A stretch of 64,000 nucleotides of DNA from Ruminococcus sp. (GTDB lineage: Bacteria > Bacillota_A > Clostridia > Oscillospirales > Ruminococcaceae). The notes under the pieces are model-generated. The model saw only the letters and a list, made by a program, of their open reading frames with translations, did no database searches and had not been told where the DNA came from. This document shows positions 55,168 to 62,796 of this stretch, piece by piece. The stretch covers positions 186,001-250,000 of the forward strand of contig NZ_JAEEMU010000032.1 in assembly GCF_016283395.1 (NCBI RefSeq). Reading direction: 5' to 3'. A program made the position numbers and the translations under genes. Every line of letters begins with the position of its first letter. Position 1 is the stretch's first letter.

Positions 55168-55308
55168 ATGAAAATCAAAATCAAAAAAGCGGTATCGTTT
55201 CCGATGTCGATAGGAATTACGGTATCTGCACTCACAAGTTTGATCTCATCTGCAAAAATGGGGTATGAAGCAGATGAAAGAACAGTTGTATCTCACCGAA
55301 GAATGTGA
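55168..55308 (+). CDS. 46-residue peptide behind a consensus promoter
   Basis: An ATG at 55168 with a strong TAGGAGG site opens a 46-codon frame ending TGA at 55306-55308. The peptide has a basic N-terminus (KIKIKKAVSFP), a hydrophobic middle (MSIGITVSALTSLISSAK) and a charged tail (EADERTVVSHRRM). It could be a small exported or membrane peptide, or the leader of a lost gene. The giant LRR gene starts about 130 bases downstream and may share its transcript. No family is recognised. Confidence 0.6.
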   Translation: MKIKIKKAVSFPMSIGITVSALTSLISSAKMGYEADERTVVSHRRM

Positions 55309-55439
55309 CTGTAAAAGTTTGTTTGGTTCATTGAACTATTCGCAGACTGCGTTATTAACGCGCAAACAGTATTAAAAATTCCCCATTGGTTCTGCCTTTT
55401 GTAAGGTGGATCATAAATAACCATAAAAGGAGAAAAATA

Positions 55440-58400
55440 ATGTTTAAAAAATTGATTACAGGCACTTTAGCCGCTGCTATTACAGTCACGTCGGTTATAG
55501 CAGGAGAAAACTATAAGTCTTCCACAAGTTTTAAACCAAATGAGCCTAAAATCGATAACGGCTCTATTGATTATGATATCGTTGCTACGAATTCATTGGG
55601 CAAATACTTCAAAAAGATGTCAGACGAAAACAATGTTGATGCAAATTTAGAGAAATTAACGAATAAGACAAGCAGTTCTTTTGAAATGAACGGCCTCGAT
55701 TTTGATATCGAGACTGGTGTAATAACTGCTTATTCAACACAGAGCGAAAAATGCTATGTACTGTTTTCTTTTATTAATGAAGATACAAATGAAGCAGTAC
55801 AAAATTTCAAATGTGAAGTTGAAGCTGGAAACTGTATCATAACCGAGAAAACAATAGATACAAAAGATCTTCCTGAATACTTCATGCTTGAGGCTAAACT
55901 TGTAGATAAGAATGATAAAGTTTTATGTGATGCATTCCATGTTGATACATATACAAAGATAATGCAGGAAATAGCTGATACTGACATTCACGACTTTGAC
56001 GAAGACAGAGTTGTAAACTTTGATGAAAGTGAAGATACAAACTTCATTGTTCTCAGCGATGATGCTATTAAATTAGAAAGTACCGATACTGAGAACTCTC
56101 TTGTTTCAGCTGATTTTGACAGTAATACTTTTGTATTTGAGCATATAGACGAGTCTATCCAGTATCTTAATGGCGGAGATTTCCTCTATGTTCAGCCAGA
56201 TGAAGAAAATATAATAGCTATTGCAGTAGAAAACGTTGATATTGAAGGCGATACCGCAACTGTTACAGGTTCAGATGATATTGACGATATGCTTGCATTT
56301 GTAAAATTTGAAGCAACAGGCGACATGAAAGGTGCAACAATTGATACATTAGATTCAGATGACGGTTTCGTATTCCCTGGACACGAGAACGAAGAACAGT
56401 TTACTTTAGATGAGAATAAACCTGTTGAATTTATGTATAATTCGAGAAAGCCGATTAGTTTAAATATGAAAACAAGTGCAACTCTTCCTTTGGGCGGTGG
56501 TGCTCCTGATCCGAATGAGTATAAAAGTGACCATGTTTCTTTTGACATTGGCGGAAGTATAGGTTTTACAGTCAAACTCAATTTCTGTAAAAAATGGACA
56601 TATTCGACAGTTGACTTTAATCTAAGTTTTGATGTATCTTTTTCAATTAGCGCGTCAATTAAAGCAGGAACAGAAGAAGTATCTCCTAAAGAAGGCAAAG
56701 CTTTAAGTGAAAAATTAAGACAATATGATAATTTTATAACTGATGAAGAAAAGGAAATGCTGGGAAAAAAACTGAAAGTTGATATTCCAACTTCTATTCC
56801 CGGAATTAAAGTAGTAACAACGGTTAATTTTATATTTAATATATCAGGAAAAATTAGTTTAACTATTAAATATACTCCTGAAGTAGGTTTCAAAGCAAAT
56901 TCAAAAACCGGGTCATTTGATCCATTTAAAAAAACGGGTACTGATGCATTGTCAGTAGATTTTACTGTTGAAGGAACAATATTTATCGGAATTGAAATAT
57001 CACCGTCAGTTGTTCTAATAAGTGATAAGGTAGCCCGTGCAGGTTTAAAGTTTACATTTGGTCTTGAATTTAAAGCATCCAGAAACAATGAACCAAATAT
57101 AAGCAATGATCCTGAAGATGAAGACTGTTATTATCCAATATCAGATGACGGAAAAGTTGCAATTTATAATTCATCAGAAAATAAATTCCATTCATGTAAT
57201 GGATGTTACTACGGTTCATCTTCTTTAGTATTCAAAATAGGATATAATTTAAAACTGCTTAATAAGAATTTGACAGCAAATATTTCTTTATTTGAATTGA
57301 AGATACCACTGTCATGCTTTGATTTTTACTTTGTTCCGTTTGGTAAAAGAGAGTTTGGAAAGAGAAAAGATTATAATGGTGACGGTAAGCAAACTTGTCC
57401 TCATTACAAATATAAAACTGTATTTAATCTATATGATGTACAAAGAATGCCATTGGAAGGTGTTTCTATAAAGGTTGATGGAGTAGAAAATGTATCAGAT
57501 AGAAATGGATATGCGCAATTCTATTGTGATAACGGTGAATATTCATATGTTCTCTCTTATAATGGAACACCATTTAAAACGGATACAATATGCGTTGATA
57601 ATTCTGTAAAAACTGTAAATCTCATGTTAGAGACAAAAATGCATGAAGACGGAACGGTTGAAGTACTTACAGGTGAAGCAACTGAAAATGTTGATATTAA
57701 ATATACTACAGCAGCAACAACAACCACAACAACTCAGCCGGTACCTACCACAACAACAGCTTTTGTTGATAATAAAGACGACGAAATGCTTGAGGCAGAG
57801 CAGCTTGGTGACAATGTCTGGGGAATAATCTATTCTGATGGCGGAATGTATATATATGGCTCCGGTGATATGTATTCTGACAAGACATTATCATTTGCGA
57901 ATATCAAAACAGTCAAAACAGTAGTTTTTGATGATGTTGATCCGGAAAGCGGCGAATATATAACAAGCATCGGCAATGGTTTATTCAAAGGCGCAGAAAA
58001 TCTCGAAACTGTATATCTTTCAAATGAGATAACAAAGATAGGCGATGATGCATTTAATGGATGTAAATCACTGAAATATTTCCGTTATGGCGGAGAGAAG
58101 GATACTACTGAAACATTTGTGCTTCCAAGCAAGCTTAGATCCATAGGTAACAGTGCTTTTTCGGGCTGTTCTTCAGCTGAATTCGGAGATATTGTATTCA
58201 ACACAAATGTTAATGTAATAGGTTCTAATGCTTTTCGTAATTGTACAAAGATAGAATCGATAACAGTGGAAAGCGAAAATGCAGTTATAAAGGATAACGC
58301 CTTTTTCAATTGTATCAATACCGAAGAATTAACTCTTGCATCATTTGATTTCGCAAAAGATCTCACATTAGGTGTTGGTGGTTTTCTTGGTGCAGACAAA

Positions 58401-60098
58401 AATGATGACTCATATGTTACTAATTATGATATATGTGTTCCACTGGCTTTAAAAACAATAAATATAAAAGGCGGAACTATTATTCCTTATAGAGCATTCT
58501 ATGGAATGAAAGAACTTGAGAAGATAACACTTCCTGAAGGTTTAACACAGATAGATGCGGAATCATTTATGGATTGTTCAAATGCATATATTGAGGGACA
58601 AAAAATATTTGATAATGTAGAAAAAATAGGTCAGCAAGCCTTTCAGAATTGCAGTAAAGCTGAATTTGGCAACATTGTATTTACAGATAAAACCAAGGTG
58701 ATAGATAACTTTGCATTTATTAACTGTCACGGAATAACTTCTATAAAGATAGAGGGTGAAGATACAAAGGTCGGCCAGCAGGCGTTTATGAACTGTATAA
58801 AGAACACGGAAGCTGATATAAATATCGTTAACGGAACAATAGGCAAAGAAGCATTCAGAAACAACAATAGTCTTGAAAAAATGACATTTACATCGCTCAA
58901 TTGGTTTAAAAACAGTGATACAAGTATTGAAGGCATTCTTTCTTCTGATAATACTGAATATACATATTCCGTTCAATATGAATTATATGTTCCGAAGTCT
59001 TTAAAAACGATAAATATAAAAAGCGGAACTATTATTCCTGACAGAACATTCTGTGGAATGAAAGAACTTGAAATAATAACACTTCCTGAGGGGTTAACAT
59101 ATATAGGCACAGACTCCTTTGAGAACTGTTCAAATGCATATATTTATGGACATGGAATACTTGATAATGCTGAAATAATAGGTCAGCGTGCATTTTATAA
59201 TTGCAGTAATGTTGAATTTGGCAACATTGTATTTACAGATAAAACCAAGGAAATAGGTAATTTTGCATTTATTAACTGTCAAGGAATAACTTCTATAAAG
59301 ATAGAGGGCGAGGATACAAAGGTCGGTCAGCAGGCATTTATGAACTGTACTAAGAACACGGAAACTGAAATAAATATCGTTAACGGAACAATAGGCAAAG
59401 AAGCATTCAGAAACAACAATAGTCTTGAAAAAATAACATTTGCTTCATTGAATTGGTTTGAAAACAGTGATACAGATATTGAAGGTATTCTTGCTTCTGA
59501 TGATACAGAATATACATATCCTGTACAATACGGATTATATGTTCCTAAGTCTTTAAAAACGATAAATATAAAAAGCGGAACAATTATTCCTTACAGAACA
59601 TTTTATGGAATGAAACAGTTAGAAGAAATATCACTCCCTAAGGGGATTGAAACAATTGATGGACAAGCATTTTATGATTGTTCTGGTTTGAAAACAATAT
59701 ATTTCTCAGAAGATATCAAACTTGTAGAAAGATCCGCATTTCACGGCTGTTCAAGAATAGAAGAAGTTAATTACGAAGGAAGCGATGAACAGTGGGATAA
59801 CATTATAATTGAAGATGATAATGATCCGATCCTGCGTAAAAATGGCAAAGTTAACTTCAATGTTCCTCTGTGGGTAAAAGGCGATGCCAACGGTGACGGT
59901 GAGATAGATATGTCAGATATTGTACTTATCATGCAGGCACTTGCAAATCCGAACAAATACGGTATTAATGGTACAGATCCGACACATATTACCGAAAACG
60001 GTTTTAAGTACGGTGATATTAACGGAGACGGTCTTACCGTAAATGATGCAGTTCGTATACAGGAGTATCTTTTAGGAAAAATAAGCTCTTTAGCATAA
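55440..60098 (+). CDS. Giant secreted LRR protein with C-terminal dockerin (paralogue)
   Basis: A 1552-residue exported protein with a signal peptide (about 1-25), paralogous to the product at 35924-41140 but on the opposite strand. Residues about 60-310 match that protein motif by motif (LDFDIETGV, FDEDRVVNFDE, DIDDMLAFVKF). A carboxypeptidase-regulatory-like fold is near 660-730. BspA-type LRRs run about 790-1470, including two near-identical blocks of 184 residues and an older third. A dockerin (about 1475-1550) has DANGDGEIDMSD, an inserted NPNKYGINGTD stretch and DINGDGLTVND. AAAAGGAG precedes the ATG. It may be a cellulosome-attached adhesin expressed from the promoter at 55081. Confidence 0.88.
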   Translation: MFKKLITGTLAAAITVTSVIAGENYKSSTSFKPNEPKIDNGSIDYDIVATNSLGKYFKKMSDENNVDANLEKLTNKTSSSFEMNGLDFDIETGVITAYSTQSEKCYVLFSFINEDTNEAVQNFKCEVEAGNCIITEKTIDTKDLPEYFMLEAKLVDKNDKVLCDAFHVDTYTKIMQEIADTDIHDFDEDRVVNFDESEDTNFIVLSDDAIKLESTDTENSLVSADFDSNTFVFEHIDESIQYLNGGDFLYVQPDEENIIAIAVENVDIEGDTATVTGSDDIDDMLAFVKFEATGDMKGATIDTLDSDDGFVFPGHENEEQFTLDENKPVEFMYNSRKPISLNMKTSATLPLGGGAPDPNEYKSDHVSFDIGGSIGFTVKLNFCKKWTYSTVDFNLSFDVSFSISASIKAGTEEVSPKEGKALSEKLRQYDNFITDEEKEMLGKKLKVDIPTSIPGIKVVTTVNFIFNISGKISLTIKYTPEVGFKANSKTGSFDPFKKTGTDALSVDFTVEGTIFIGIEISPSVVLISDKVARAGLKFTFGLEFKASRNNEPNISNDPEDEDCYYPISDDGKVAIYNSSENKFHSCNGCYYGSSSLVFKIGYNLKLLNKNLTANISLFELKIPLSCFDFYFVPFGKREFGKRKDYNGDGKQTCPHYKYKTVFNLYDVQRMPLEGVSIKVDGVENVSDRNGYAQFYCDNGEYSYVLSYNGTPFKTDTICVDNSVKTVNLMLETKMHEDGTVEVLTGEATENVDIKYTTAATTTTTTQPVPTTTTAFVDNKDDEMLEAEQLGDNVWGIIYSDGGMYIYGSGDMYSDKTLSFANIKTVKTVVFDDVDPESGEYITSIGNGLFKGAENLETVYLSNEITKIGDDAFNGCKSLKYFRYGGEKDTTETFVLPSKLRSIGNSAFSGCSSAEFGDIVFNTNVNVIGSNAFRNCTKIESITVESENAVIKDNAFFNCINTEELTLASFDFAKDLTLGVGGFLGADKNDDSYVTNYDICVPLALKTINIKGGTIIPYRAFYGMKELEKITLPEGLTQIDAESFMDCSNAYIEGQKIFDNVEKIGQQAFQNCSKAEFGNIVFTDKTKVIDNFAFINCHGITSIKIEGEDTKVGQQAFMNCIKNTEADINIVNGTIGKEAFRNNNSLEKMTFTSLNWFKNSDTSIEGILSSDNTEYTYSVQYELYVPKSLKTINIKSGTIIPDRTFCGMKELEIITLPEGLTYIGTDSFENCSNAYIYGHGILDNAEIIGQRAFYNCSNVEFGNIVFTDKTKEIGNFAFINCQGITSIKIEGEDTKVGQQAFMNCTKNTETEINIVNGTIGKEAFRNNNSLEKITFASLNWFENSDTDIEGILASDDTEYTYPVQYGLYVPKSLKTINIKSGTIIPYRTFYGMKQLEEISLPKGIETIDGQAFYDCSGLKTIYFSEDIKLVERSAFHGCSRIEEVNYEGSDEQWDNIIIEDDNDPILRKNGKVNFNVPLWVKGDANGDGEIDMSDIVLIMQALANPNKYGINGTDPTHITENGFKYGDINGDGLTVNDAVRIQEYLLGKISSLA
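58440..59680. repeat. 552-bp in-frame repeats in the LRR region
   Basis: A stretch beginning ATAGGCAAAGAAGCATTCAG occurs at 58839 and again at 59391, and TTTAAAAACGATAAATATAA recurs with the same 552-base period; a diverged earlier unit lies from about 58440. Each unit is 184 codons, so the frame is kept. Confidence 0.8.
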
Positions 60099-60107
60099 TA
60101 CATTCAA

Positions 60108-60135
60108 ACAGCTCCGACCATATGGTCGGAGCTGT
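60108..60135. terminator. Bidirectional terminator between the LRR giant and the tRNA cluster
   Basis: A perfect 12-bp palindrome, ACAGCTCCGACC (60108-60119) and GGTCGGAGCTGT (60124-60135), with T-rich flanks on both strands. Confidence 0.85.
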
Positions 60136-60141
60136 TCTCTT

Positions 60142-60236
60142 TGGCGGTCGTACTGAGACTTGAACTCAGACATCGGAACATTCCGATTACTCACAGTTTA
60201 GCAAACTGCTGCCTTACCAGTTAGGCTTATGCGACC
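60142..60236 (-). tRNA. tRNA-Ser(GCT)
   Basis: A class II tRNA with a long variable arm. The anticodon stem CAGTT/AACTG encloses loop TTGCTAA, so the anticodon is GCT. Discriminator G and an encoded CCA (60142-60144) are present. The acceptor stem has one C-A mismatch at pair 6-67, which is unusual but may be tolerated. Confidence 0.88.
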
Positions 60237-60238
60237 AT

Positions 60239-60315
60239 TGGTGACGGATGTGGGGTTCGAACCCGACATTTAGAGATTGAGAGCCTCTCGTCCTGACCTG
60301 TTAGACGAATCCGCC
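60239..60315 (-). tRNA. tRNA-Glu(CTC)
   Basis: Acceptor GGCGGAT/ATCCGTC, anticodon loop CTCTCAA giving CTC, T-arm GGGTTCGAACCCC-type, discriminator A and an encoded CCA. It differs from the TTC isoacceptor at 60485 in only a few bases. Confidence 0.92.
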
Positions 60316-60319
60316 ATAT

Positions 60320-60405
60320 TGGTGGGCAAGGTAGGAGTCGAACCTACGGTGTATCAAAGTCACGGATTTACAGTCCGCTGCAATCGCCACTATGCATACT
60401 TGCCC
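60320..60405 (-). tRNA. tRNA-Tyr(GTA)
   Basis: Class II tRNA with acceptor GGGCAAG/CTTGCCC, anticodon stem CGGA/TCCG around CTGTAAA (anticodon GTA), a long variable arm, discriminator A and an encoded CCA. Confidence 0.95.
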
Positions 60406-60412
60406 ATATTAG

Positions 60413-60484
60413 GGTAATCGAAGGGAATCGAACCCCTATTTTCAGAGTCACAATCTGACGTCCTTCCATTAGACGACGACTACC
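60413..60484 (-). tRNA. tRNA-His(GTG)
   Basis: Anticodon stem TCAGA/TCTGA encloses TTGTGAC, anticodon GTG. The 5' end carries the extra G(-1) that pairs with C73 (GGTAGTCG with CGATTACC), diagnostic of tRNA-His. CCA is not encoded here, unlike in its neighbours. Confidence 0.93.
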
Positions 60485-60561
60485 TGGTGACGGATGCGGG
60501 GTTCGAACCCAGCATTTAGAGATTGAAAGCCTCTTGTCCTGACCTATTAGACGAATCCGCC
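60485..60561 (-). tRNA. tRNA-Glu(TTC)
   Basis: Acceptor GGCGGAT/ATCCGTC, anticodon loop CTTTCAA giving TTC, discriminator A and an encoded CCA that directly abuts the G(-1) of tRNA-His. It is the first tRNA of the minus-strand array. Confidence 0.93.
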
Positions 60562-60573
60562 ATATATCGTCAC

Positions 60574-60798
60574 TCATATTCGAGTGACGATTATTATTTT
60601 ATCTATCGGCACATCAAACATATCTGCCAGTATTATCAGGTTGTCGATGGTAGGAACAGCGTCTCCACGCATCCACTTGAAGATAGCCTGCGGAGTATTG
60701 AAACCGCATCGAGCCTGCACATCGGATATCTTGAAACCCTTAGATTTTATGATATTCTTGATATTATTACCTGTTGCTTTTACGTCGATTATCGGCAT
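60574..60798 (-). CDS. XRE-family helix-turn-helix protein
   Basis: A 74-residue stand-alone HTH_3 DNA-binding protein. The helix-turn-helix spans about residues 10-60: IKNIIKSKGFKISDVQARCG, then NTPQAIFKWMRG (recognition helix) and VPTIDNLIILADMFDVPIDK, the usual C-terminal part. AAAGGAG fits the ATG at 60798 better than one at 60837. Its stop codon falls within a perfect 9-bp hairpin (60570-60588) located just before the tRNA array. It may control itself or the nearby nuclease-recombinase gene, or be a leftover element regulator. Confidence 0.87.
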   Translation of the reverse strand: MPIIDVKATGNNIKNIIKSKGFKISDVQARCGFNTPQAIFKWMRGDAVPTIDNLIILADMFDVPIDKIIIVTRI

Positions 60799-60843
60799 CG
60801 TTAGCAACTCCTTTCCTTGAATTATGATTTCAGACATAGAAAA

Positions 60844-60873
60844 AACACCGTCTGCTTACATACAGACGGTGTT
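60844..60873 (-). terminator. Terminator upstream of the XRE gene
   Basis: An 11-bp stem AACACCGTCTG / CAGACGGTGTT with TTTTTT after it on the minus strand, so it ends the transcript containing the 36-codon ORF. Confidence 0.85.
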
Positions 60874-60920
60874 TATCATTTGTATGGATCACAACACAAA
60901 GAAAGTGTTTTCCGAAATGA

Positions 60921-61031
60921 CTATCCACTACATTTATCTGTATGCAGCACAAATAGAGCCTCTTCACTCTCGTGATAGAAACTTTCTTCATAGTGTTCGC
61001 TATACAGATAGATCATAGTAAACTGTTTCAT
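60921..61031 (-). CDS. Small ORF (36 aa) between the XRE and nuclease-recombinase genes
   Basis: An ATG at 61031 with a perfect AAAGGAG eight bases upstream opens a 36-codon frame, KQFTMIYLYSEHYEESFYHE and on to LHTDKCSG, ending TAG at 60921-60923. A terminator lies about 50 bases downstream, so it forms its own transcription unit or ends that of the recombinase gene. No family is recognised. Sensible sequence continues after the TAG (SFRKTLSLCCDPYK), so it may be a truncated form of a longer protein. Confidence 0.5.
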   Translation of the reverse strand: MKQFTMIYLYSEHYEESFYHESEEALFVLHTDKCSG

Positions 61032-61155
61032 TTCGGTTAACTCCTTTCATAATAATTCTTGTTACAGAGGTCTCTTCCGACCATTCCTGTTCTGCTTTAC
61101 CTGTATTATATCATAGCTTTTTGCAAAAATCAAGTAAACCATGGGTATATTATTT

Positions 61156-62643
61156 TCATTTTGTAGTTATATATGCATAGAATTCATCTACAACTTTTTT
61201 GAACGGATGAACAACATTCGATTTCATACCACTCCTATATCTTTTTTTGCCCTCTTCTATTATTTTATCACTTGAAATATAGTTTGAAATCTTTTTTATG
61301 TCAATGCCAGTAAAATAAATAATCTGTTCTAATGAAAAACCAGCTTCAAACATTCTATAGACTAAACAATTACGCACATATTGAGGCGAAAAAAACGACC
61401 AAAATCCTTCATTATTTCTGATATTCTTTAATCTGTTAAAAACATCATTTAAAGTAGAGGCATTTGCTTTTTCGTTTTTACTTCCAGTACGTGATGTGAA
61501 AACATACTTAGATTTGTTTTTGTTACCTTTATTCTGTTTTTTTATTTCGACAAAACATAGCTCTAATAGATCGATAATTTCGCATTTCTGTTCATTAACT
61601 CTAAAAATCCTTTTATTCAAATCAATAGAATCCCATTTTAAATTATGTACGACGCTACGTTCCAACCCATAATATGCACAGAGTAAAAATACCGCAATAT
61701 CCCTATAATTTGTTTTTGAAGAATAATAATACGACAATGCTTCTTTAAATGTATTTTCATCAACATAGTTATCAGATTTCTTTTTTGGTGTATCCACAAC
61801 CTCTGATAGTGAAAAATCTCTACCTTGTGTAAAATTCTGATTATTAACATATGAATGTGCAGATAAAGTTTTAAAAAAAGAAGATAGATAGGAAAAATTA
61901 CTTTTTACTGTTTCTTTTGATGTAACACGTTTTCCAAAACCTCGATTTTTAGATTTTTCATTTACAAATTCAATAAAATCTTCAGGATGAATTCTTGATA
62001 ATATTTCGTGAGGAGCTTTACTTATTATTTTATAACCATTTTGTTTAGCATAATAATCGAAAAATCTGAAAAGGGTACTTTTATATACGCTCCAGTTTTT
62101 CATATCTAATGTACCATCTTTTTTTGCAAAGCTCTTAAACTGCGCTATATCCGCAAAATACTGTGTTGTTTTATTAACAAACAAGTTTTCATAAGAGTAA
62201 TATTTTAAATATGCCCTATCCCTGTTGTGAGAGTCGTCAAAAGATATATCAAATACAATTCGATCAGGTATTTCACCTTCAATACTATTATTCAAAAGAA
62301 TATATCTTATTCCATTTGTGAGCAAGCCCCAGTCAATTACTGGTTTATGAGAATTAAGATATTCAGAAAGTTGTTTCATATCTTTTTCTGTTAAATCAAT
62401 ATTAGTAGTTTGGCTACCTTTTTTCTGTCCCTTTGTCTCAACAATAAACAAAGGCTCATTTTTTATCTTATAAACGATGTCTGCTCTGCCCTCATAAATA
62501 GCTTCTTCATAATCCCAGTTTTCGGGATTATATCCAAGTTCCTTGAGAAACACATTTACTACAACATGGTTTTTAATATTCTCTTCGCCTAAATTAGAAA
62601 GTTCACTCATTCTTTTCTTTACCGCTTTAATAAGCTCTTGCAT
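61156..62643 (-). CDS. PD-(D/E)XK nuclease - tyrosine recombinase fusion protein
   Basis: A 495-residue protein. Residues about 1-160 match the N-terminal nuclease domain of type I restriction subunits (HsdR_N): a helix with Glu20/21, then GRADIVYKI with Asp55, VETKG with Glu69 and Lys71, and DWGLLTNGIRYILL (104-117). Residues about 165-285 look like a SAM-like core-binding domain of integrases. Residues about 296-490 match the tyrosine recombinase catalytic fold: AYYGLERSVVHNLKW (Arg329), SPQYVRN (Arg424), EAGFSLEQIIYFTG and KKISNYIS (Tyr455). The canonical His residues of box II are Gln421 and Ile447. GAGGAGG supports the start at 62643. No helicase, methylase or specificity gene is nearby. 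Confidence 0.78.
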   Translation of the reverse strand: MQELIKAVKKRMSELSNLGEENIKNHVVVNVFLKELGYNPENWDYEEAIYEGRADIVYKIKNEPLFIVETKGQKKGSQTTNIDLTEKDMKQLSEYLNSHKPVIDWGLLTNGIRYILLNNSIEGEIPDRIVFDISFDDSHNRDRAYLKYYSYENLFVNKTTQYFADIAQFKSFAKKDGTLDMKNWSVYKSTLFRFFDYYAKQNGYKIISKAPHEILSRIHPEDFIEFVNEKSKNRGFGKRVTSKETVKSNFSYLSSFFKTLSAHSYVNNQNFTQGRDFSLSEVVDTPKKKSDNYVDENTFKEALSYYYSSKTNYRDIAVFLLCAYYGLERSVVHNLKWDSIDLNKRIFRVNEQKCEIIDLLELCFVEIKKQNKGNKNKSKYVFTSRTGSKNEKANASTLNDVFNRLKNIRNNEGFWSFFSPQYVRNCLVYRMFEAGFSLEQIIYFTGIDIKKISNYISSDKIIEEGKKRYRSGMKSNVVHPFKKVVDEFYAYITTK

Positions 62644-62796
62644 AAATGACCTCCTCTTATGACTTATATTAATACAATTATAACACGCCTCTCTCGCTTT
62701 GTCCACCATTTGGATTGAAAAAACTTCCGTCCAAATACAGACAGGAACTGTTATTTTCTTGATATCACGTTATTCTGTCAGTTTAGCGAACAGCAA

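Noticed and set aside
56192..57106. 304-codon minus-strand ORF within the second LRR giant
   Set aside because: It lies opposite a signal-bearing, paralogue-supported gene, lacks a ribosome site, and its composition is the complement of acidic beta-rich coding sequence.
60239..60561. The two similar tRNA-Glu genes as att sites flanking an integrated element
   Set aside because: They are complete, different isoacceptors (CTC and TTC) 250 bases apart with other tRNAs between them, so they are ordinary paralogues. No duplicated tRNA 3' end was found near the recombinase gene.
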